Position numbers and translations under genes: made by a program
Virus record (IMG/VR): IMGVR_UViG_3300046794_000311
Coordinates: 21,748 to 85,747 of that record
Direction: 5' to 3' (one strand)
Source: a virus
Length of the DNA: 64,000 bases
Notes under the pieces: generated by a model
The model's database searches: none
The model's input: the letters and a program-made list of their open reading frames with translations, nothing else
Told to the model about the DNA's origin: nothing
Shown here: piece after piece, positions 21,826 to 29,110 of the stretch
Numbering within the stretch: position 1 is the stretch's first letter
Layout of the letters: each line of letters opens with the position of its first letter

Positions 21826-22928
21826 CAGGCCGCGTCCTCCGAGAGCGTCTGGAACGGCTTCTCGTACGTCGGCCGGACCCGCTTCCAGACGTCGGCCGTG
21901 ATGTCCTTGCCGTCGTAGAGACGGAACAGGACGCCCGGGTACGGAGTCTCCTGGGCCAGCAGCGCGAACTCCTTGCGCCGCTTCTTCACGTCCACCTCGG
22001 GCCGACGCAGACGGCGCGTGATCCAGTCGAAGTCGTCCTGGATGCCGTCGTAGGCCCGCTTGTAGTCGCCCTCCAGCCGGTGCACCTGCTGATGAACCCA
22101 CGTGTAGAACTCGTCCGGCACGCGGTCGATCCAGGAGTCGATGCCCTGCCCGTTGGCCAGCGCGTCCCACACGGAGAGGGTGGAGACGTTCGTCAGGATC
22201 CGGTGCAGGCGGATGTACTCGTCGTACTTGAACTTCACCCGGCGGTCGCTCCAGGGGAAGCGGACGACGAAGCCCTCGTGGTTCTTCTCCTGAATCCGCA
22301 TCGCTTCGAGGACGTCGACCATCGTCTGGAAGGAGAGCGGGCGGGTCACCGGGCCCTGCCAGTCGTAGGAAGCGGACGGCAGCGTCTTGCCGGTCGTGGT
22401 GTCGATGACCGCGAGCAGGACCAGGTCGTCCCGCCCCTTGTAGTCGACGACGATCCGGTTCTCCGGGTAGATGATCTCGAAGAGATAGGTCAGGCCCAGA
22501 ATCGGCTCGAAGGTCGGGTACCGCTCGTGCAGGACCTTCGTGGCGTGCTGGGCCTGGGGGCTGGTGAAGGAGCCACGCGACGCTATCGCGTGCTCCCCGG
22601 TATTAAGCCCGTACAGGATGCCCAGGGAGCCGTCCCACTTGATGTACCCCTCGACCGGCTGCTGGAGCAGCGTCGAGTGCAGGTGCGGGACCTGCTCCCA
22701 GTTGAAGAACTTCCTGAACGGCCGGGAGACGACCTCCCCGGTGTGGCTGTTGACGATCAGTCCTCGCGTCTGCTCGGTGACGTCGTTCCACAGACCGTCG
22801 AACTGGGTCTTGTTCGTGTAGTTGTAGATGGTCAGCGGCTCGGTGGGGTGGTTCTGCTTGCGGACGTAGCCCTGGTCGAGCATGTCCTGGAGCAGGCTCG
22901 CCGACATGATGCTGAGCAGGTTCGTCAA
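21825..22928 (-). CDS. RNA ligase (T4 Rnl1-like)
   Basis: 367 residues from a TTG with GGAGG six bases upstream. Nucleotidyltransferase motifs: Lys97 in YIKWDGSLG (motif I, KxDG), LFEIIYPENRIVVDY (motif III/IIIa), EGFVVRF (motif IV) and VKFKYDEYIRLHR (motif V). The C-terminal 120 residues are helical. It seals 3'-OH and 5'-phosphate RNA ends, completing repair started by the kinase/phosphatase. The nearby tRNA genes suggest defence against tRNA-cutting host nucleases. Confidence 0.9.
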   Translation of the reverse strand: MTNLLSIMSASLLQDMLDQGYVRKQNHPTEPLTIYNYTNKTQFDGLWNDVTEQTRGLIVNSHTGEVVSRPFRKFFNWEQVPHLHSTLLQQPVEGYIKWDGSLGILYGLNTGEHAIASRGSFTSPQAQHATKVLHERYPTFEPILGLTYLFEIIYPENRIVVDYKGRDDLVLLAVIDTTTGKTLPSASYDWQGPVTRPLSFQTMVDVLEAMRIQEKNHEGFVVRFPWSDRRVKFKYDEYIRLHRILTNVSTLSVWDALANGQGIDSWIDRVPDEFYTWVHQQVHRLEGDYKRAYDGIQDDFDWITRRLRRPEVDVKKRRKEFALLAQETPYPGVLFRLYDGKDITADVWKRVRPTYEKPFQTLSEDAA

Positions 22929-22951
22929 GGTGTCCTCCGGGGTGTGGTGGG

Positions 22952-23179
22952 TCAGAGACGCTGGTCGAGGGCCGCGACGACGCGCTTGGCGAAGGTCTCG
23001 TAGAACTCCTCGGGCAGGTGGTCGATGGCGAACCACTTCTTGGCCTCAAGGACGACGATGTCGACGGCCTCCTGGCGCTTCTCTCCCTGGCGCCGCAGCC
23101 AGTCCTGGGCGGCACTCTCGTGGGGGATGGCCAGGTGGCCGAGGTTCATGAGGGGGCGGTCATCCTGCTTCGCGGTCAT
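22952..23179 (-). CDS. Hypothetical protein, 75 residues
   Basis: Helical, charged (QDWLRRQGEKRQEAVDIVVLEAKKWFAI then EEFYETFAKRVVAAL). Between the RNA ligase and a Lys-rich coiled-coil protein in the same operon. Function unknown. Confidence 0.7.
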   Translation of the reverse strand: MTAKQDDRPLMNLGHLAIPHESAAQDWLRRQGEKRQEAVDIVVLEAKKWFAIDHLPEEFYETFAKRVVAALDQRL

Positions 23180-23181
23180 GT

Positions 23182-23586
23182 TCAGCCCTTCTTCGCGGCC
23201 TTCTTGGCCTTCTTCGCCTTCTTGGCGGCCTTCTTGTCACGCTTGTCGAGGTCGGTCTCGACGTCGCTCAGCGCCTCGTCGAGCTTCTGGACGAAGAGGA
23301 GGACGGCACCCTTGAGGCGGTCCGCCTTCGCGCGAGCGTTCTCCAGGTCCTTGCGGAGCTGTTCGCGGTCCTGCTCGGTGGTCGTCCCGCCGTAGACACC
23401 GAAGTCGAGCGTCACGCTGCGGGTGCAGTCCTGGATCTGGAGGGTGGCCCCGAAGTCCAGGTAGCTGTCGCTGTCGTCTCCGTCGGTGATCTCCGCGAGC
23501 ACCGCGCCGAGGCCGTGGTGGCCCTGGTTGTTCAGGAACTCGCGGATGTAGAGGCGGCGCTGCTCGTCGGTGATGGCGGTGCTCAT
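23182..23586 (-). CDS. Coiled-coil protein with polylysine/alanine tail
   Basis: 134 residues. The N-terminal 70 are mixed alpha/beta (DSYLDFGATLQIQD, VTLDFGVYGG). The centre is a coiled coil (about 72-115). The last 18 residues are alternating Lys and Ala, like histone H1 tails, probably nucleic-acid binding. First gene of the RNA-repair operon, preceded by two palindrome half-sites. Confidence 0.75.
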   Translation of the reverse strand: MSTAITDEQRRLYIREFLNNQGHHGLGAVLAEITDGDDSDSYLDFGATLQIQDCTRSVTLDFGVYGGTTTEQDREQLRKDLENARAKADRLKGAVLLFVQKLDEALSDVETDLDKRDKKAAKKAKKAKKAAKKG

Positions 23587-23651
23587 GCGGTGCTCCTCGG
23601 CTCTGCGGCGGTTCTTCGGGTTACCCCGACAGAGAGAAACCTATAACGAAG

Positions 23652-23675
23652 AAGCCGTAATCTCAAGCCCGTAAT
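23652..23675 (-). promoter_or_regulatory. Tandem palindrome half-sites over a promoter
   Basis: AAGCCGTAAT at 23652-23661 and AAGCCCGTAAT at 23665-23675. On the minus strand TTGAGA overlaps the first and TATAGG follows 15 bases later, upstream of the start at 23586. Confidence 0.55.
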
Positions 23676-23744
23676 CGTGAATCTGTTCAAGGGAACCCGT
23701 ATGGCGTGGGTCACACTTTCGAGTGGTTGCGCGGACATGCAAAA

Positions 23745-23766
23745 GACCCCCGCCGTAGCAGGGGCC
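23745..23766 (-). terminator. Terminator of the nucleotidyltransferase operon
   Basis: GGCCCCTGC pairs with GCGGGGGTC around TACG, followed by TTTTG on the minus strand. Confidence 0.75.
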
Positions 23767-23779
23767 TTCGCAGGTCAGG

Positions 23780-23890
23780 TCAGTGTCCGGACGCCACCAG
23801 GAGGGCGTGTCCGACGTAGATGGCCGCAGCCGCGTCCAGCGTCAGAGCCGCGATCCAGACGGCGTCAGGAACGTCTCGAAGCCACTTCAC
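23780..23890 (-). CDS. 36-residue single-helix membrane protein
   Basis: GTG directly after the stop codon of the nucleotidyltransferase gene. Product VKWLRDVPDAVWIAALTLDA then AAAIYVGHALLVASGH, one hydrophobic helix. Tightly placed between the coupled gene and a terminator, which supports it being real. Confidence 0.6.
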   Translation of the reverse strand: MKWLRDVPDAVWIAALTLDAAAAIYVGHALLVASGH

Positions 23891-24544
23891 TCAGATCTTC
23901 CTTACGTAGTTGATGAAGTCCTGGAGCCGGTCCGTACGCGGCTGCGCCGGGAGGATGCCGACCCGGTCGTTGAAGACGTCGAACGCCTTCCAGAACTCCT
24001 TCTCGATCTGGTCGGCCGACATGTCGTCGAACGCCCAGTAGAACTCCGGGTCTGGCACGCGGACGGTGAGCGTGCCGTACTCCAGCAGTTGCTGGCCCTG
24101 CCGCAGCAGCCGGAAGCAGTGCCGGGCGTGCTTGGCCACCCGCTTCTGCCTGCCGTCGTTGGCCAGCTCCTGCTTGATCCGCTTGATCTGCCCCATGGCG
24201 TAGCCGCCGTACGCGGAGCGCACATAGGGCTCAGAGAGGAAGTCCTCGCGGATGTCGACCAGCCACTCCCCCTCCCAGGACTGCTCCTCGTACTCCTCCA
24301 GGTACATCAGGTCCATGATCGTCGGGTTGCACTTCAGCGCGAGGCCCACGTACTTGCCGACCTCGTGCAGGGAGACGTCCGGGTCCTTCGTGACCAGCGA
24401 GTCCTGATGCCTGGCCCCAATGCGGAAGAACTCCGGAGTCGGACGGATGAAGATGCCCAGCCGGTCGATGTCCGAGCCGGGCCGAGCAAGGCCGAAGGCA
24501 GTGCTGCCCACGACCCCGCTCAGCAGAATGTTCGGCGTCCCCAT
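23891..24544 (-). CDS. Nucleotidyltransferase (polymerase-beta superfamily)
   Basis: 217 residues. GVVGSTAFGLARPGSDIDRLGIF (10-32) is the GS...DxD signature of minimal nucleotidyltransferases of the YcgL-like type. The remainder is helical with KHARHCFRLLRQG. T4-like phages encode comparable proteins. In this block it could modify RNA ends or tRNA. The start overlaps the stop of the upstream gene. Confidence 0.8.
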   Translation of the reverse strand: MGTPNILLSGVVGSTAFGLARPGSDIDRLGIFIRPTPEFFRIGARHQDSLVTKDPDVSLHEVGKYVGLALKCNPTIMDLMYLEEYEEQSWEGEWLVDIREDFLSEPYVRSAYGGYAMGQIKRIKQELANDGRQKRVAKHARHCFRLLRQGQQLLEYGTLTVRVPDPEFYWAFDDMSADQIEKEFWKAFDVFNDRVGILPAQPRTDRLQDFINYVRKI

Positions 24545-24999
24545 CAGAACCAGTACGCCTCGGACGGGTCGTCAGCGCGGCCGTCCTCCTCGTAGCGCTC
24601 GGCGGCCTCCTCGTACGTCTCCAGGGCCTCCTCCACGGCCCGGCCCCACGACATACCCGCGTCCTGCTCGGACTGCACGATCTCCAGCAGCGCCCGCGTC
24701 TCGTTGTCCGCCTTGATGAACTTGGTGTCCACCAGCGTCCCCGCCGACGCGTAGACGTTCTTGTCCTGGGCGGACATGGCGTCGAAGGTGATGCCCTTGT
24801 ACGACAGCACCTGGCCGACGATGCACGACGGCGCCTTCGTCTCGGGGTCGAAGTACGCACACAGCGCCGACCCGCCGATGGTGAGCATCGTGTACGTGTA
24901 GTCGGCGCCCCGCTCCTCGACCGCACGGGCCAGGAGGGTCTTCGCCTCGTCCAGGGTGATCTCTACGGCCGCCGGGGCGACCGAGGTATTAAGCGTCAT
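24544..24999 (-). CDS. Protein with LNTSVAPAA leader, unknown
   Basis: 151 residues. Residues 3-11 (LNTSVAPAA) and their DNA are nearly identical to the start of the ThyX gene at 57483. The rest (LDEAKTLLARAVEERGADYTYT, GSALCAYFD, SCIVGQVLSYKGI) is a small mixed domain of unknown role, with an acidic helical end. The shared 5' segment is more likely a nucleic-acid signal than a protein motif. Confidence 0.78.
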   Translation of the reverse strand: MTLNTSVAPAAVEITLDEAKTLLARAVEERGADYTYTMLTIGGSALCAYFDPETKAPSCIVGQVLSYKGITFDAMSAQDKNVYASAGTLVDTKFIKADNETRALLEIVQSEQDAGMSWGRAVEEALETYEEAAERYEEDGRADDPSEAYWF

Positions 25000-25010
25000 G
25001 GTGGTGCCTT

Positions 25011-25130
25011 TCAGGAGCAGTCGAACTCGGGGTCGGTGTCGGCGGTCTCGGTGGTGAAGTCGTTGATCTCGTCGATGATGATCAGGTCCGTGTCGATTCC
25101 CATGTACTCCAGCAGGGACTGAAGGCTCAC
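25011..25130 (-). CDS. 39-residue acidic protein
   Basis: GTG overlapping the TGA of the gene upstream (GTGA). The product is very acidic (DTDLIIIDEINDFTTETADT then DPEFDCS). It could be a DNA mimic or a small regulator; no evidence beyond composition. Confidence 0.6.
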   Translation of the reverse strand: MSLQSLLEYMGIDTDLIIIDEINDFTTETADTDPEFDCS

Positions 25131-25363
25131 AGGCCCAGCACCTCCTTCAGGCGCTTGCCGAACTCGTTGACGGTCTCTTCGCGCAGCCGGTCTTCGTGCA
25201 TGTTGTAGTCCTCCTCGTCGTCTCCCTTGCGCTCCAGGAGGACGACGTCGCCGATGGAGATGGTGCAGGTGAACTCGCGGTAGCCGGACCATCCGGCGCT
25301 CTTCCAGGACTCCGTCGTGACGACCTGGATCAGCGGTAGGGGTATCTCGATGGAGTCGGACAC
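25127..25363 (-). CDS. Hypothetical protein, 78 residues
   Basis: GTG start with GGAGG six bases upstream. A beta-rich first half (IPLPLIQVVTTESW, FTCTISIGDVVLLERK) is followed by an acidic helix. Function unknown. Confidence 0.7.
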   Translation of the reverse strand: MSDSIEIPLPLIQVVTTESWKSAGWSGYREFTCTISIGDVVLLERKGDDEEDYNMHEDRLREETVNEFGKRLKEVLGL

Positions 25364-25413
25364 AGGTCCTCCAGGGTGGGGGCGGGGCCCGGCGAACCGA
25401 GCCCCGCGAGCTG

Positions 25414-26100
25414 TCACAGAGACGAAGGGTCGAACAGGTTGCGGCCGTCGGGGTCCTTCGAGACAGGGGTGAGCTTGCCCCGGTCGACCCACGTGCTGAT
25501 CGTGCTCGGCTTCACCTCAAGCAGCTCGGCCAACTGCTTGGCGGTGACCAGGGTGACCTCACCGCTGTCTCGCCGCTGTCTCAGCACCCCGGCGAGCCGG
25601 TGGAAGGTGAGTGCGGCCAGGTGCGTACCCAGCGCGATACAGATGGTCGGAGCGGCCGAGGCCAGGATCACGTGCCCCCACGTCGTCTTCGCGGACTGCC
25701 CCGTCACATGCGCGTACGCAGATCCGTGGGCGACGTTGAGAACGAGTGAGACAGCGGTGAGACCGACCACCGTGCCGATTGCCCACCGGTATCCCGGGGA
25801 GCCGACCAACGCCAGCGAGGCGACCACGCCCAGACCGTCCAGCCCGTCGATGACCAGGGGGTAGAACTCCCGGACCTCGTGCAGGCCGATGCCGTCTGCG
25901 GTGTCTCGAAGGGGCACCCAGCTCACCCGCATACCGACCAGCGCCACGAACGCCAGCGCCACCAGGATCATGGTGAACCCGATGACCAGACCGGTCGCGT
26001 GCAGGCCGTTAAGCGGCTGAGACGGGGGTGAGACAGGGTCTGTCTCAGTCTTGCTCGCGCGGTTCTCGCGCCAGCTCTGGATAGGCTTGGGGAGTCCCAT
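25414..26100 (-). CDS. DUF2637-like membrane protein fused to a HTH
   Basis: 228 residues. Four predicted transmembrane helices (about 36-60, 85-105, 108-128, 142-166) resemble DUF2637/SpdB-type proteins of Streptomyces plasmids, which act in mycelial plasmid spread. The C-terminal 45 residues are a MerR/excisionase-like HTH (VTAKQLAELLEVKPSTISTW, then DRGKLTPV). The combination suggests a membrane-tethered DNA-binding protein. The plasmid-transfer connection is by family only. Confidence 0.75.
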   Translation of the reverse strand: MGLPKPIQSWRENRASKTETDPVSPPSQPLNGLHATGLVIGFTMILVALAFVALVGMRVSWVPLRDTADGIGLHEVREFYPLVIDGLDGLGVVASLALVGSPGYRWAIGTVVGLTAVSLVLNVAHGSAYAHVTGQSAKTTWGHVILASAAPTICIALGTHLAALTFHRLAGVLRQRRDSGEVTLVTAKQLAELLEVKPSTISTWVDRGKLTPVSKDPDGRNLFDPSSL

Positions 26101-26248
26101 GGAGAGACGACACCTCTCGTGGTGGGACAGGTGCCCGGTAGGTTCGCCGCCTGCCGGGCACCCGAATACCCGGGTTAGGTATTAAGCCGAACCACTTCCG
26201 TCTCCTCTCTGTCTCAGGCCGGGACAGCTCCCGGTATCGGTTGATCAC
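26045..26248 (-). CDS. Basic small protein, uncertain
   Basis: 67 residues from a GTG with GAGAGAAGA upstream. Strongly basic (PETERRRKWFGLIPNPG, RVPGRRRTYRAP). It overlaps the DUF2637 gene by 56 bases. It uses a TTA codon inside the recurrent word at 26179, unlike all other copies, which makes the coding status less sure. If it is not a gene, that copy is intergenic. Confidence 0.4.
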   Translation of the reverse strand: MINRYRELSRPETERRRKWFGLIPNPGIRVPGRRRTYRAPVPPREVSSLHGTPQAYPELAREPREQD

Positions 26249-26271
26249 TCTTCTCTCGAAGTCGTTCAGGC

Positions 26272-26634
26272 TCAGCGGCCGACCACCTCCGCTCGTACTG
26301 CGTTGCCCGAGGACGGGTGGATCACGAGACTGCTGCTCGCGTGGATCTCCAGCCGCCTGTCCTCCTCCAGCCGCACCAGGAAGTACGACCAGAACCTCTC
26401 GCCGTCCCGCTTCCACCGGAACTCGATCGTCGGGTTGCCGTGCAGGTGCCGACGGTTCGCGCTGTACGGGTCGATGACCACAGCGGCGTCCTCCGGGCCC
26501 TCGTTCAGCAACTCGCGGGCCGTGGCCAGCTCCTGCTCCAGGCGCGCGATCTTCTCGTCCTTCGCGCGGACGCGGTCCTTGACCCACTTCGGCAGGCGCT
26601 CGAACCTCGGGTCCTCCGTCATCGGTGTGTTCAC
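26272..26634 (-). CDS. Hypothetical protein, 120 residues
   Basis: GTG overlapping the lipoprotein stop (GTGA); an ATG four codons later is the alternative. A coiled coil at about 12-45 (KDRVRAKDEKIARLEQELAT) is followed by a beta-rich domain (NPTIEFRWKRDGERFWSYFL, RRLEIHASSSLVIHP). Function unknown. Confidence 0.7.
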   Translation of the reverse strand: MNTPMTEDPRFERLPKWVKDRVRAKDEKIARLEQELATARELLNEGPEDAAVVIDPYSANRRHLHGNPTIEFRWKRDGERFWSYFLVRLEEDRRLEIHASSSLVIHPSSGNAVRAEVVGR

Positions 26635-26960
26635 CAGGTACCGCCCTTCTTGGCCTTCTCCCAGGCCGCCTTGGACACGCACACGTGCCCGGTCTTCTTG
26701 CCGTCCCGAAGGTCGAGGCGCCAGCACTCCGGGTCCGTCTGCGAGACGGGGATGTACATCGAGATCGTCGAGTAGCAGACCCGCGACGAACCCGATCCCG
26801 AGCACTGCGTGGTGTAGACCGGCTGCATGTACGTGTAGGTGTCCTCGGGCACGTACCGCTTGGCGGTGATCGTGCCGTGGTCGAGGTCCGACCCACAGCC
26901 GGTGAGGACGAGCGCCCCCGCGAGCGCGGCAGAAGCCGCGTAGGTATTAAGACGCTTCAC
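26631..26960 (-). CDS. Small lipoprotein
   Basis: 109 residues. Signal peptide with lipobox LTGC (Cys22). The mature part has paired cysteines (TTQCSGSGSSRVCYS, DPECWRLDL, GHVCVSK). Start MKRLNTY carries the recurrent word in codons 4-6. Controlled by the perfect leader palindrome at 26976-26998. It might be a superinfection-exclusion or envelope protein. Confidence 0.82.
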   Translation of the reverse strand: MKRLNTYAASAALAGALVLTGCGSDLDHGTITAKRYVPEDTYTYMQPVYTTQCSGSGSSRVCYSTISMYIPVSQTDPECWRLDLRDGKKTGHVCVSKAAWEKAKKGGTW

Positions 26961-26975
26961 GATTTCCCCTTCTTC

Positions 26976-26998
26976 ATTACGGCTTCAGAAGCCGTAAT
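26976..26998 (-). promoter_or_regulatory. Perfect 23-base leader palindrome (type copy)
   Basis: ATTACGGCTT, CAG, AAGCCGTAAT: both arms exact. It lies immediately upstream of the GAAGAAGGGG ribosome site of the lipoprotein gene. As RNA it would form a 10-bp hairpin with a three-base loop just before the start. Confidence 0.75.
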
Positions 26999-27003
26999 CT
27001 ACC

Positions 27004-27052
27004 GGATCCGGCCCGGCCCGTCGACCCCCTATTTGGACGACGGACCGGACCG
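27004..27052 (-). terminator. Long GC-rich hairpin
   Basis: CCGG-CCCG-CCCGTCG pairs with CGACGG-CCGG-CCGG after small mismatches. It ends the operon whose last gene is 27062-27217. Confidence 0.65.
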
Positions 27053-27061
27053 GGGCTTGAG

Positions 27062-27217
27062 CTAGCCCCTGTCGGCGCACTTCTCGCCGTTCGGGCACTC
27101 CTCGCGCGGGAAGCCGTCCCCGCACAGGCTCGGGTCGATACCGACCCCGGCCCCCAGCTCACCGAGTTCCAGCGGGCCCTCGTCGTGGACCCACTCGTCG
27201 ACCGGGTTCTCGTACAT
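27062..27217 (-). CDS. 51-residue acidic cysteine protein
   Basis: ATG overlaps the stop of the upstream gene (TGATG). The product has LCGDGFPREECPNGEKCADRG at its end, a possible zinc or disulfide motif, after an acidic N-terminus. Function unknown. Confidence 0.65.
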   Translation of the reverse strand: MYENPVDEWVHDEGPLELGELGAGVGIDPSLCGDGFPREECPNGEKCADRG

Positions 27218-27579
27218 CAGGCAGGCTCCTCGGAGAGATGGATTGCGTTGCTCTCAGCGAGGCCGCAGTACATGCAGCCCGCGTCCATGTCCCACGTCAG
27301 GTACTCGTCGTACCCGTGCGGGATCTGCTGCCAGAGCGTCAGCGGGTCGCCGTAGTTGGGGAAGTGGTTCTCGTTCGGCATCCCCAGGAACTCGGCCGAG
27401 AGACGTTCGATCTCGTTCGGCGGCCCCCACTTCTTGATGCCACCCTCGAACAGCACGAGGTGCCAGCCCTTACGCTCCCCGGTGGGGTCGTACTCCGACC
27501 ACTCGCGATCGACGATGCCGACCATTCCCCGCCAGCGGACGAGGTCGCCCCAGTAGGCGGTCGGGCAGTGCTTGCTCAT
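27217..27579 (-). CDS. Hypothetical protein, 120 residues
   Basis: ATG at 27579 overlapping the upstream stop. An SH3-like start (YWGDLVRWRGMVGIVDREWSEY) is followed by WHLVLFEGGIKKWGPPNEIERL and CMYCGLAES. Possibly zinc-binding. No family recognised. Confidence 0.72.
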   Translation of the reverse strand: MSKHCPTAYWGDLVRWRGMVGIVDREWSEYDPTGERKGWHLVLFEGGIKKWGPPNEIERLSAEFLGMPNENHFPNYGDPLTLWQQIPHGYDEYLTWDMDAGCMYCGLAESNAIHLSEEPA

Positions 27580-28109
27580 CGCTCCCCCCGGACCGGCCAG
27601 CGGTACGCCGACAGGATGTTGCGCGAGGAGACGCCCCAGTGCTCGTCCTCCTCGTAACCGGGCAGCTTGCCGATCGCCTTCCGGCGCAGGGCGTCGCAGA
27701 AGTTGTGCGCCTCGGACTTCTCCCACTCCGGGTGCTCGCACGCCTGGTACTCGAAGCCGTCGATCGCCTTGAGCACCGCGACCGGGTTCGGGACGCCAGG
27801 CAGCATCTTGAAGAGGTAGGGCTGCTCCCACTCCTCCTCGGCGTACCGGTGGTCGACCGAGCGCCGGTTCTCCGCCAGGAGCATCGCGCCCACGTAACCG
27901 GCGTTCTCCCGGGTCAGATGCCGTACCACCCGGCCGTACATCATCTGCGCCTCCGGCCCCCACGGCTGGCCCTTGGAGTACACCCGGTTCTGCTCCTCGA
28001 CGGTCAGCTCGCGCACCTGCCACCGCAGCCGACTGCCGCCGGTCGAGTAGGACAGACCCGCGTTGACCAGCAGGTGGATGTGCTCGTCGTCGACCATGTA
28101 GGCGCTCAC
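27576..28109 (-). CDS. Actinobacterial/phage conserved protein, 177 residues
   Basis: Start taken at the GTG giving (M)SAYMVDDEHIHLLVNAGLS, since related Streptomyces proteins begin MSAYVV-x-x-x-HI. A GTG four codons upstream is the alternative. The central VGAMLLAENRRSVDHRYAEE and the following FEYQACEHPEWEKSEA match that same family. The role is not known. Confidence 0.78.
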   Translation of the reverse strand: MSAYMVDDEHIHLLVNAGLSYSTGGSRLRWQVRELTVEEQNRVYSKGQPWGPEAQMMYGRVVRHLTRENAGYVGAMLLAENRRSVDHRYAEEEWEQPYLFKMLPGVPNPVAVLKAIDGFEYQACEHPEWEKSEAHNFCDALRRKAIGKLPGYEEDEHWGVSSRNILSAYRWPVRGER

Positions 28110-28141
28110 ATGACCCCTCACGCTTCCTTTACGGCTTCGTA

Positions 28142-28196
28142 CTTACGGCTTCCGAAGCAGTAATCAGAATCTATAGGAGTTGCTAGGTCTCGTCAA
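28142..28196 (-). promoter_or_regulatory. Promoter TTGACG - 17 bp - TAGATT with palindrome at the start site
   Basis: Boxes at 28191-28196 and 28168-28173. The palindrome CTTACGGCTT, CCG, AAGCAGTAAT (28142-28164) follows the -10, over the likely +1. This is the clearest promoter-operator arrangement in the window. Confidence 0.75.
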
Positions 28197-28229
28197 GCCC
28201 TATCCGCCAACAGCTTTCCAAGCATGAAG

Positions 28230-28262
28230 AAGGCCCCCACCCGGTCTCCCAGGCAGGGGCCT
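28230..28262 (-). terminator. Terminator of the 28277-30390 operon
   Basis: AGGCCCCTGC-type arm pairs with the GGGGGCCTT arm across the ACCGGG loop region. Confidence 0.65.
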
Positions 28263-28276
28263 CCTACGGCTGTACA

Positions 28277-28666
28277 TCAGCCGTACTGCTGCGTGCACTC
28301 CAGCTTCACCGAGGGCGCGTACGCCGCCAGCGCATCGGTGGGTGTCGCATGCGTACCGTCGGCCAGGTCCTTCAGACCCATGTCCCGGTACTCCTTGTAG
28401 ATGTCCCCCACCGGCTTACCCCGAGCGCTCTCCTCGAAGTCCGCGAAGTCCGCGTCGGTCATGACGTCGGTCGGTGTGCCCTGCGAATCCTCCAGGGCCT
28501 TGTCCACCGCCTTGATGACCCCGGAGAAGCACGTCGCCGCCTCCTTGCTGTACCCCTTGGACGAACTCGGCTTCGGGCTGTCCGACGCCTTCGAGTCGTC
28601 CCCCCCACTGCATCCCGTGACCGCGAGCGCCAGCACCGCAACCGTCAACAACGCCTTCTTGTTCAT
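28277..28666 (-). CDS. Lipoprotein, 129 residues
   Basis: Start at the ATG at 28666 (GGGGGG upstream). Signal peptide MNKKALLTVAVLALA with lipobox VTGC (Cys19), then a Ser/Lys/Pro linker. A small helical domain follows with two cysteines (TCFSGVIKAVDKALED ... LECTQQYG). Host-like in style. Role unknown. Confidence 0.8.
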   Translation of the reverse strand: MNKKALLTVAVLALAVTGCSGGDDSKASDSPKPSSSKGYSKEAATCFSGVIKAVDKALEDSQGTPTDVMTDADFADFEESARGKPVGDIYKEYRDMGLKDLADGTHATPTDALAAYAPSVKLECTQQYG

Positions 28667-28679
28667 TTCGCCCCCCACG

Positions 28680-29108
28680 TCAGTTCTCCCCCACGAGCGC
28701 CTGCACGACCTTGTTCACCGCTCGCTGCGCCGCACGTTTCCCCGACTCGATGTTCAGCACGTCCACGTACTCCGGCCCGAGCGCTCCGAGGTGCACGCTG
28801 TACCACGCGGCGCGAGTACGGCCACCATGCGGCGCGAAGACCTCGGCGACCTTCTTGCCACCGATCCGACCGACCCACAGTTCACCCTTCGGGTGCTTCT
28901 CCTGGGTCCACTCGATCTTCTGCGCCAGTACCGGCGCACGGTCGGGCTCGTAGTCCTCCGAGACGATGTCCACGCGCGAGATTGAAGGGTTCAGCAAACA
29001 GTTCTCCACCGCGCGGGCGGCCTCCTGCGCCGATCCGAGGTCCGTGGCGTAGTTCTCGGACTTCTTCTGCCCCGGGTCCTTCTTCAGGTAGTAGCGCATC
29101 CGCCACAT
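28680..29108 (-). CDS. Hypothetical protein, 142 residues
   Basis: ATG at 29108, just after the stop of the upstream gene. Mixed alpha/beta (MRYYLKKD, RVDIVSEDYEPDRAPVLAQK, GELWVGRIGGKKVAEVFAP, GRTRAAWYSVHL), with a C-terminal helix (ESGKRAAQRAVNKVVQALVG). Function unknown. Confidence 0.72.
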   Translation of the reverse strand: MWRMRYYLKKDPGQKKSENYATDLGSAQEAARAVENCLLNPSISRVDIVSEDYEPDRAPVLAQKIEWTQEKHPKGELWVGRIGGKKVAEVFAPHGGRTRAAWYSVHLGALGPEYVDVLNIESGKRAAQRAVNKVVQALVGEN

Positions 29109-29110
29109 GT

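Larger units (their letters stand above)
21140..26951 (-). repeat. CTTAATACC words, cluster 2 (five copies)
   Basis: Copies at 21140-21148 (kinase), 22599-22607 (RNA ligase), 24985-24993 (second codon onward of the 24999 gene), 26179-26187 and 26943-26951 (lipoprotein N-terminus). The 26179 copy is the only one read in another frame (Leu by a TTA codon, then Ile). Confidence 0.85.
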
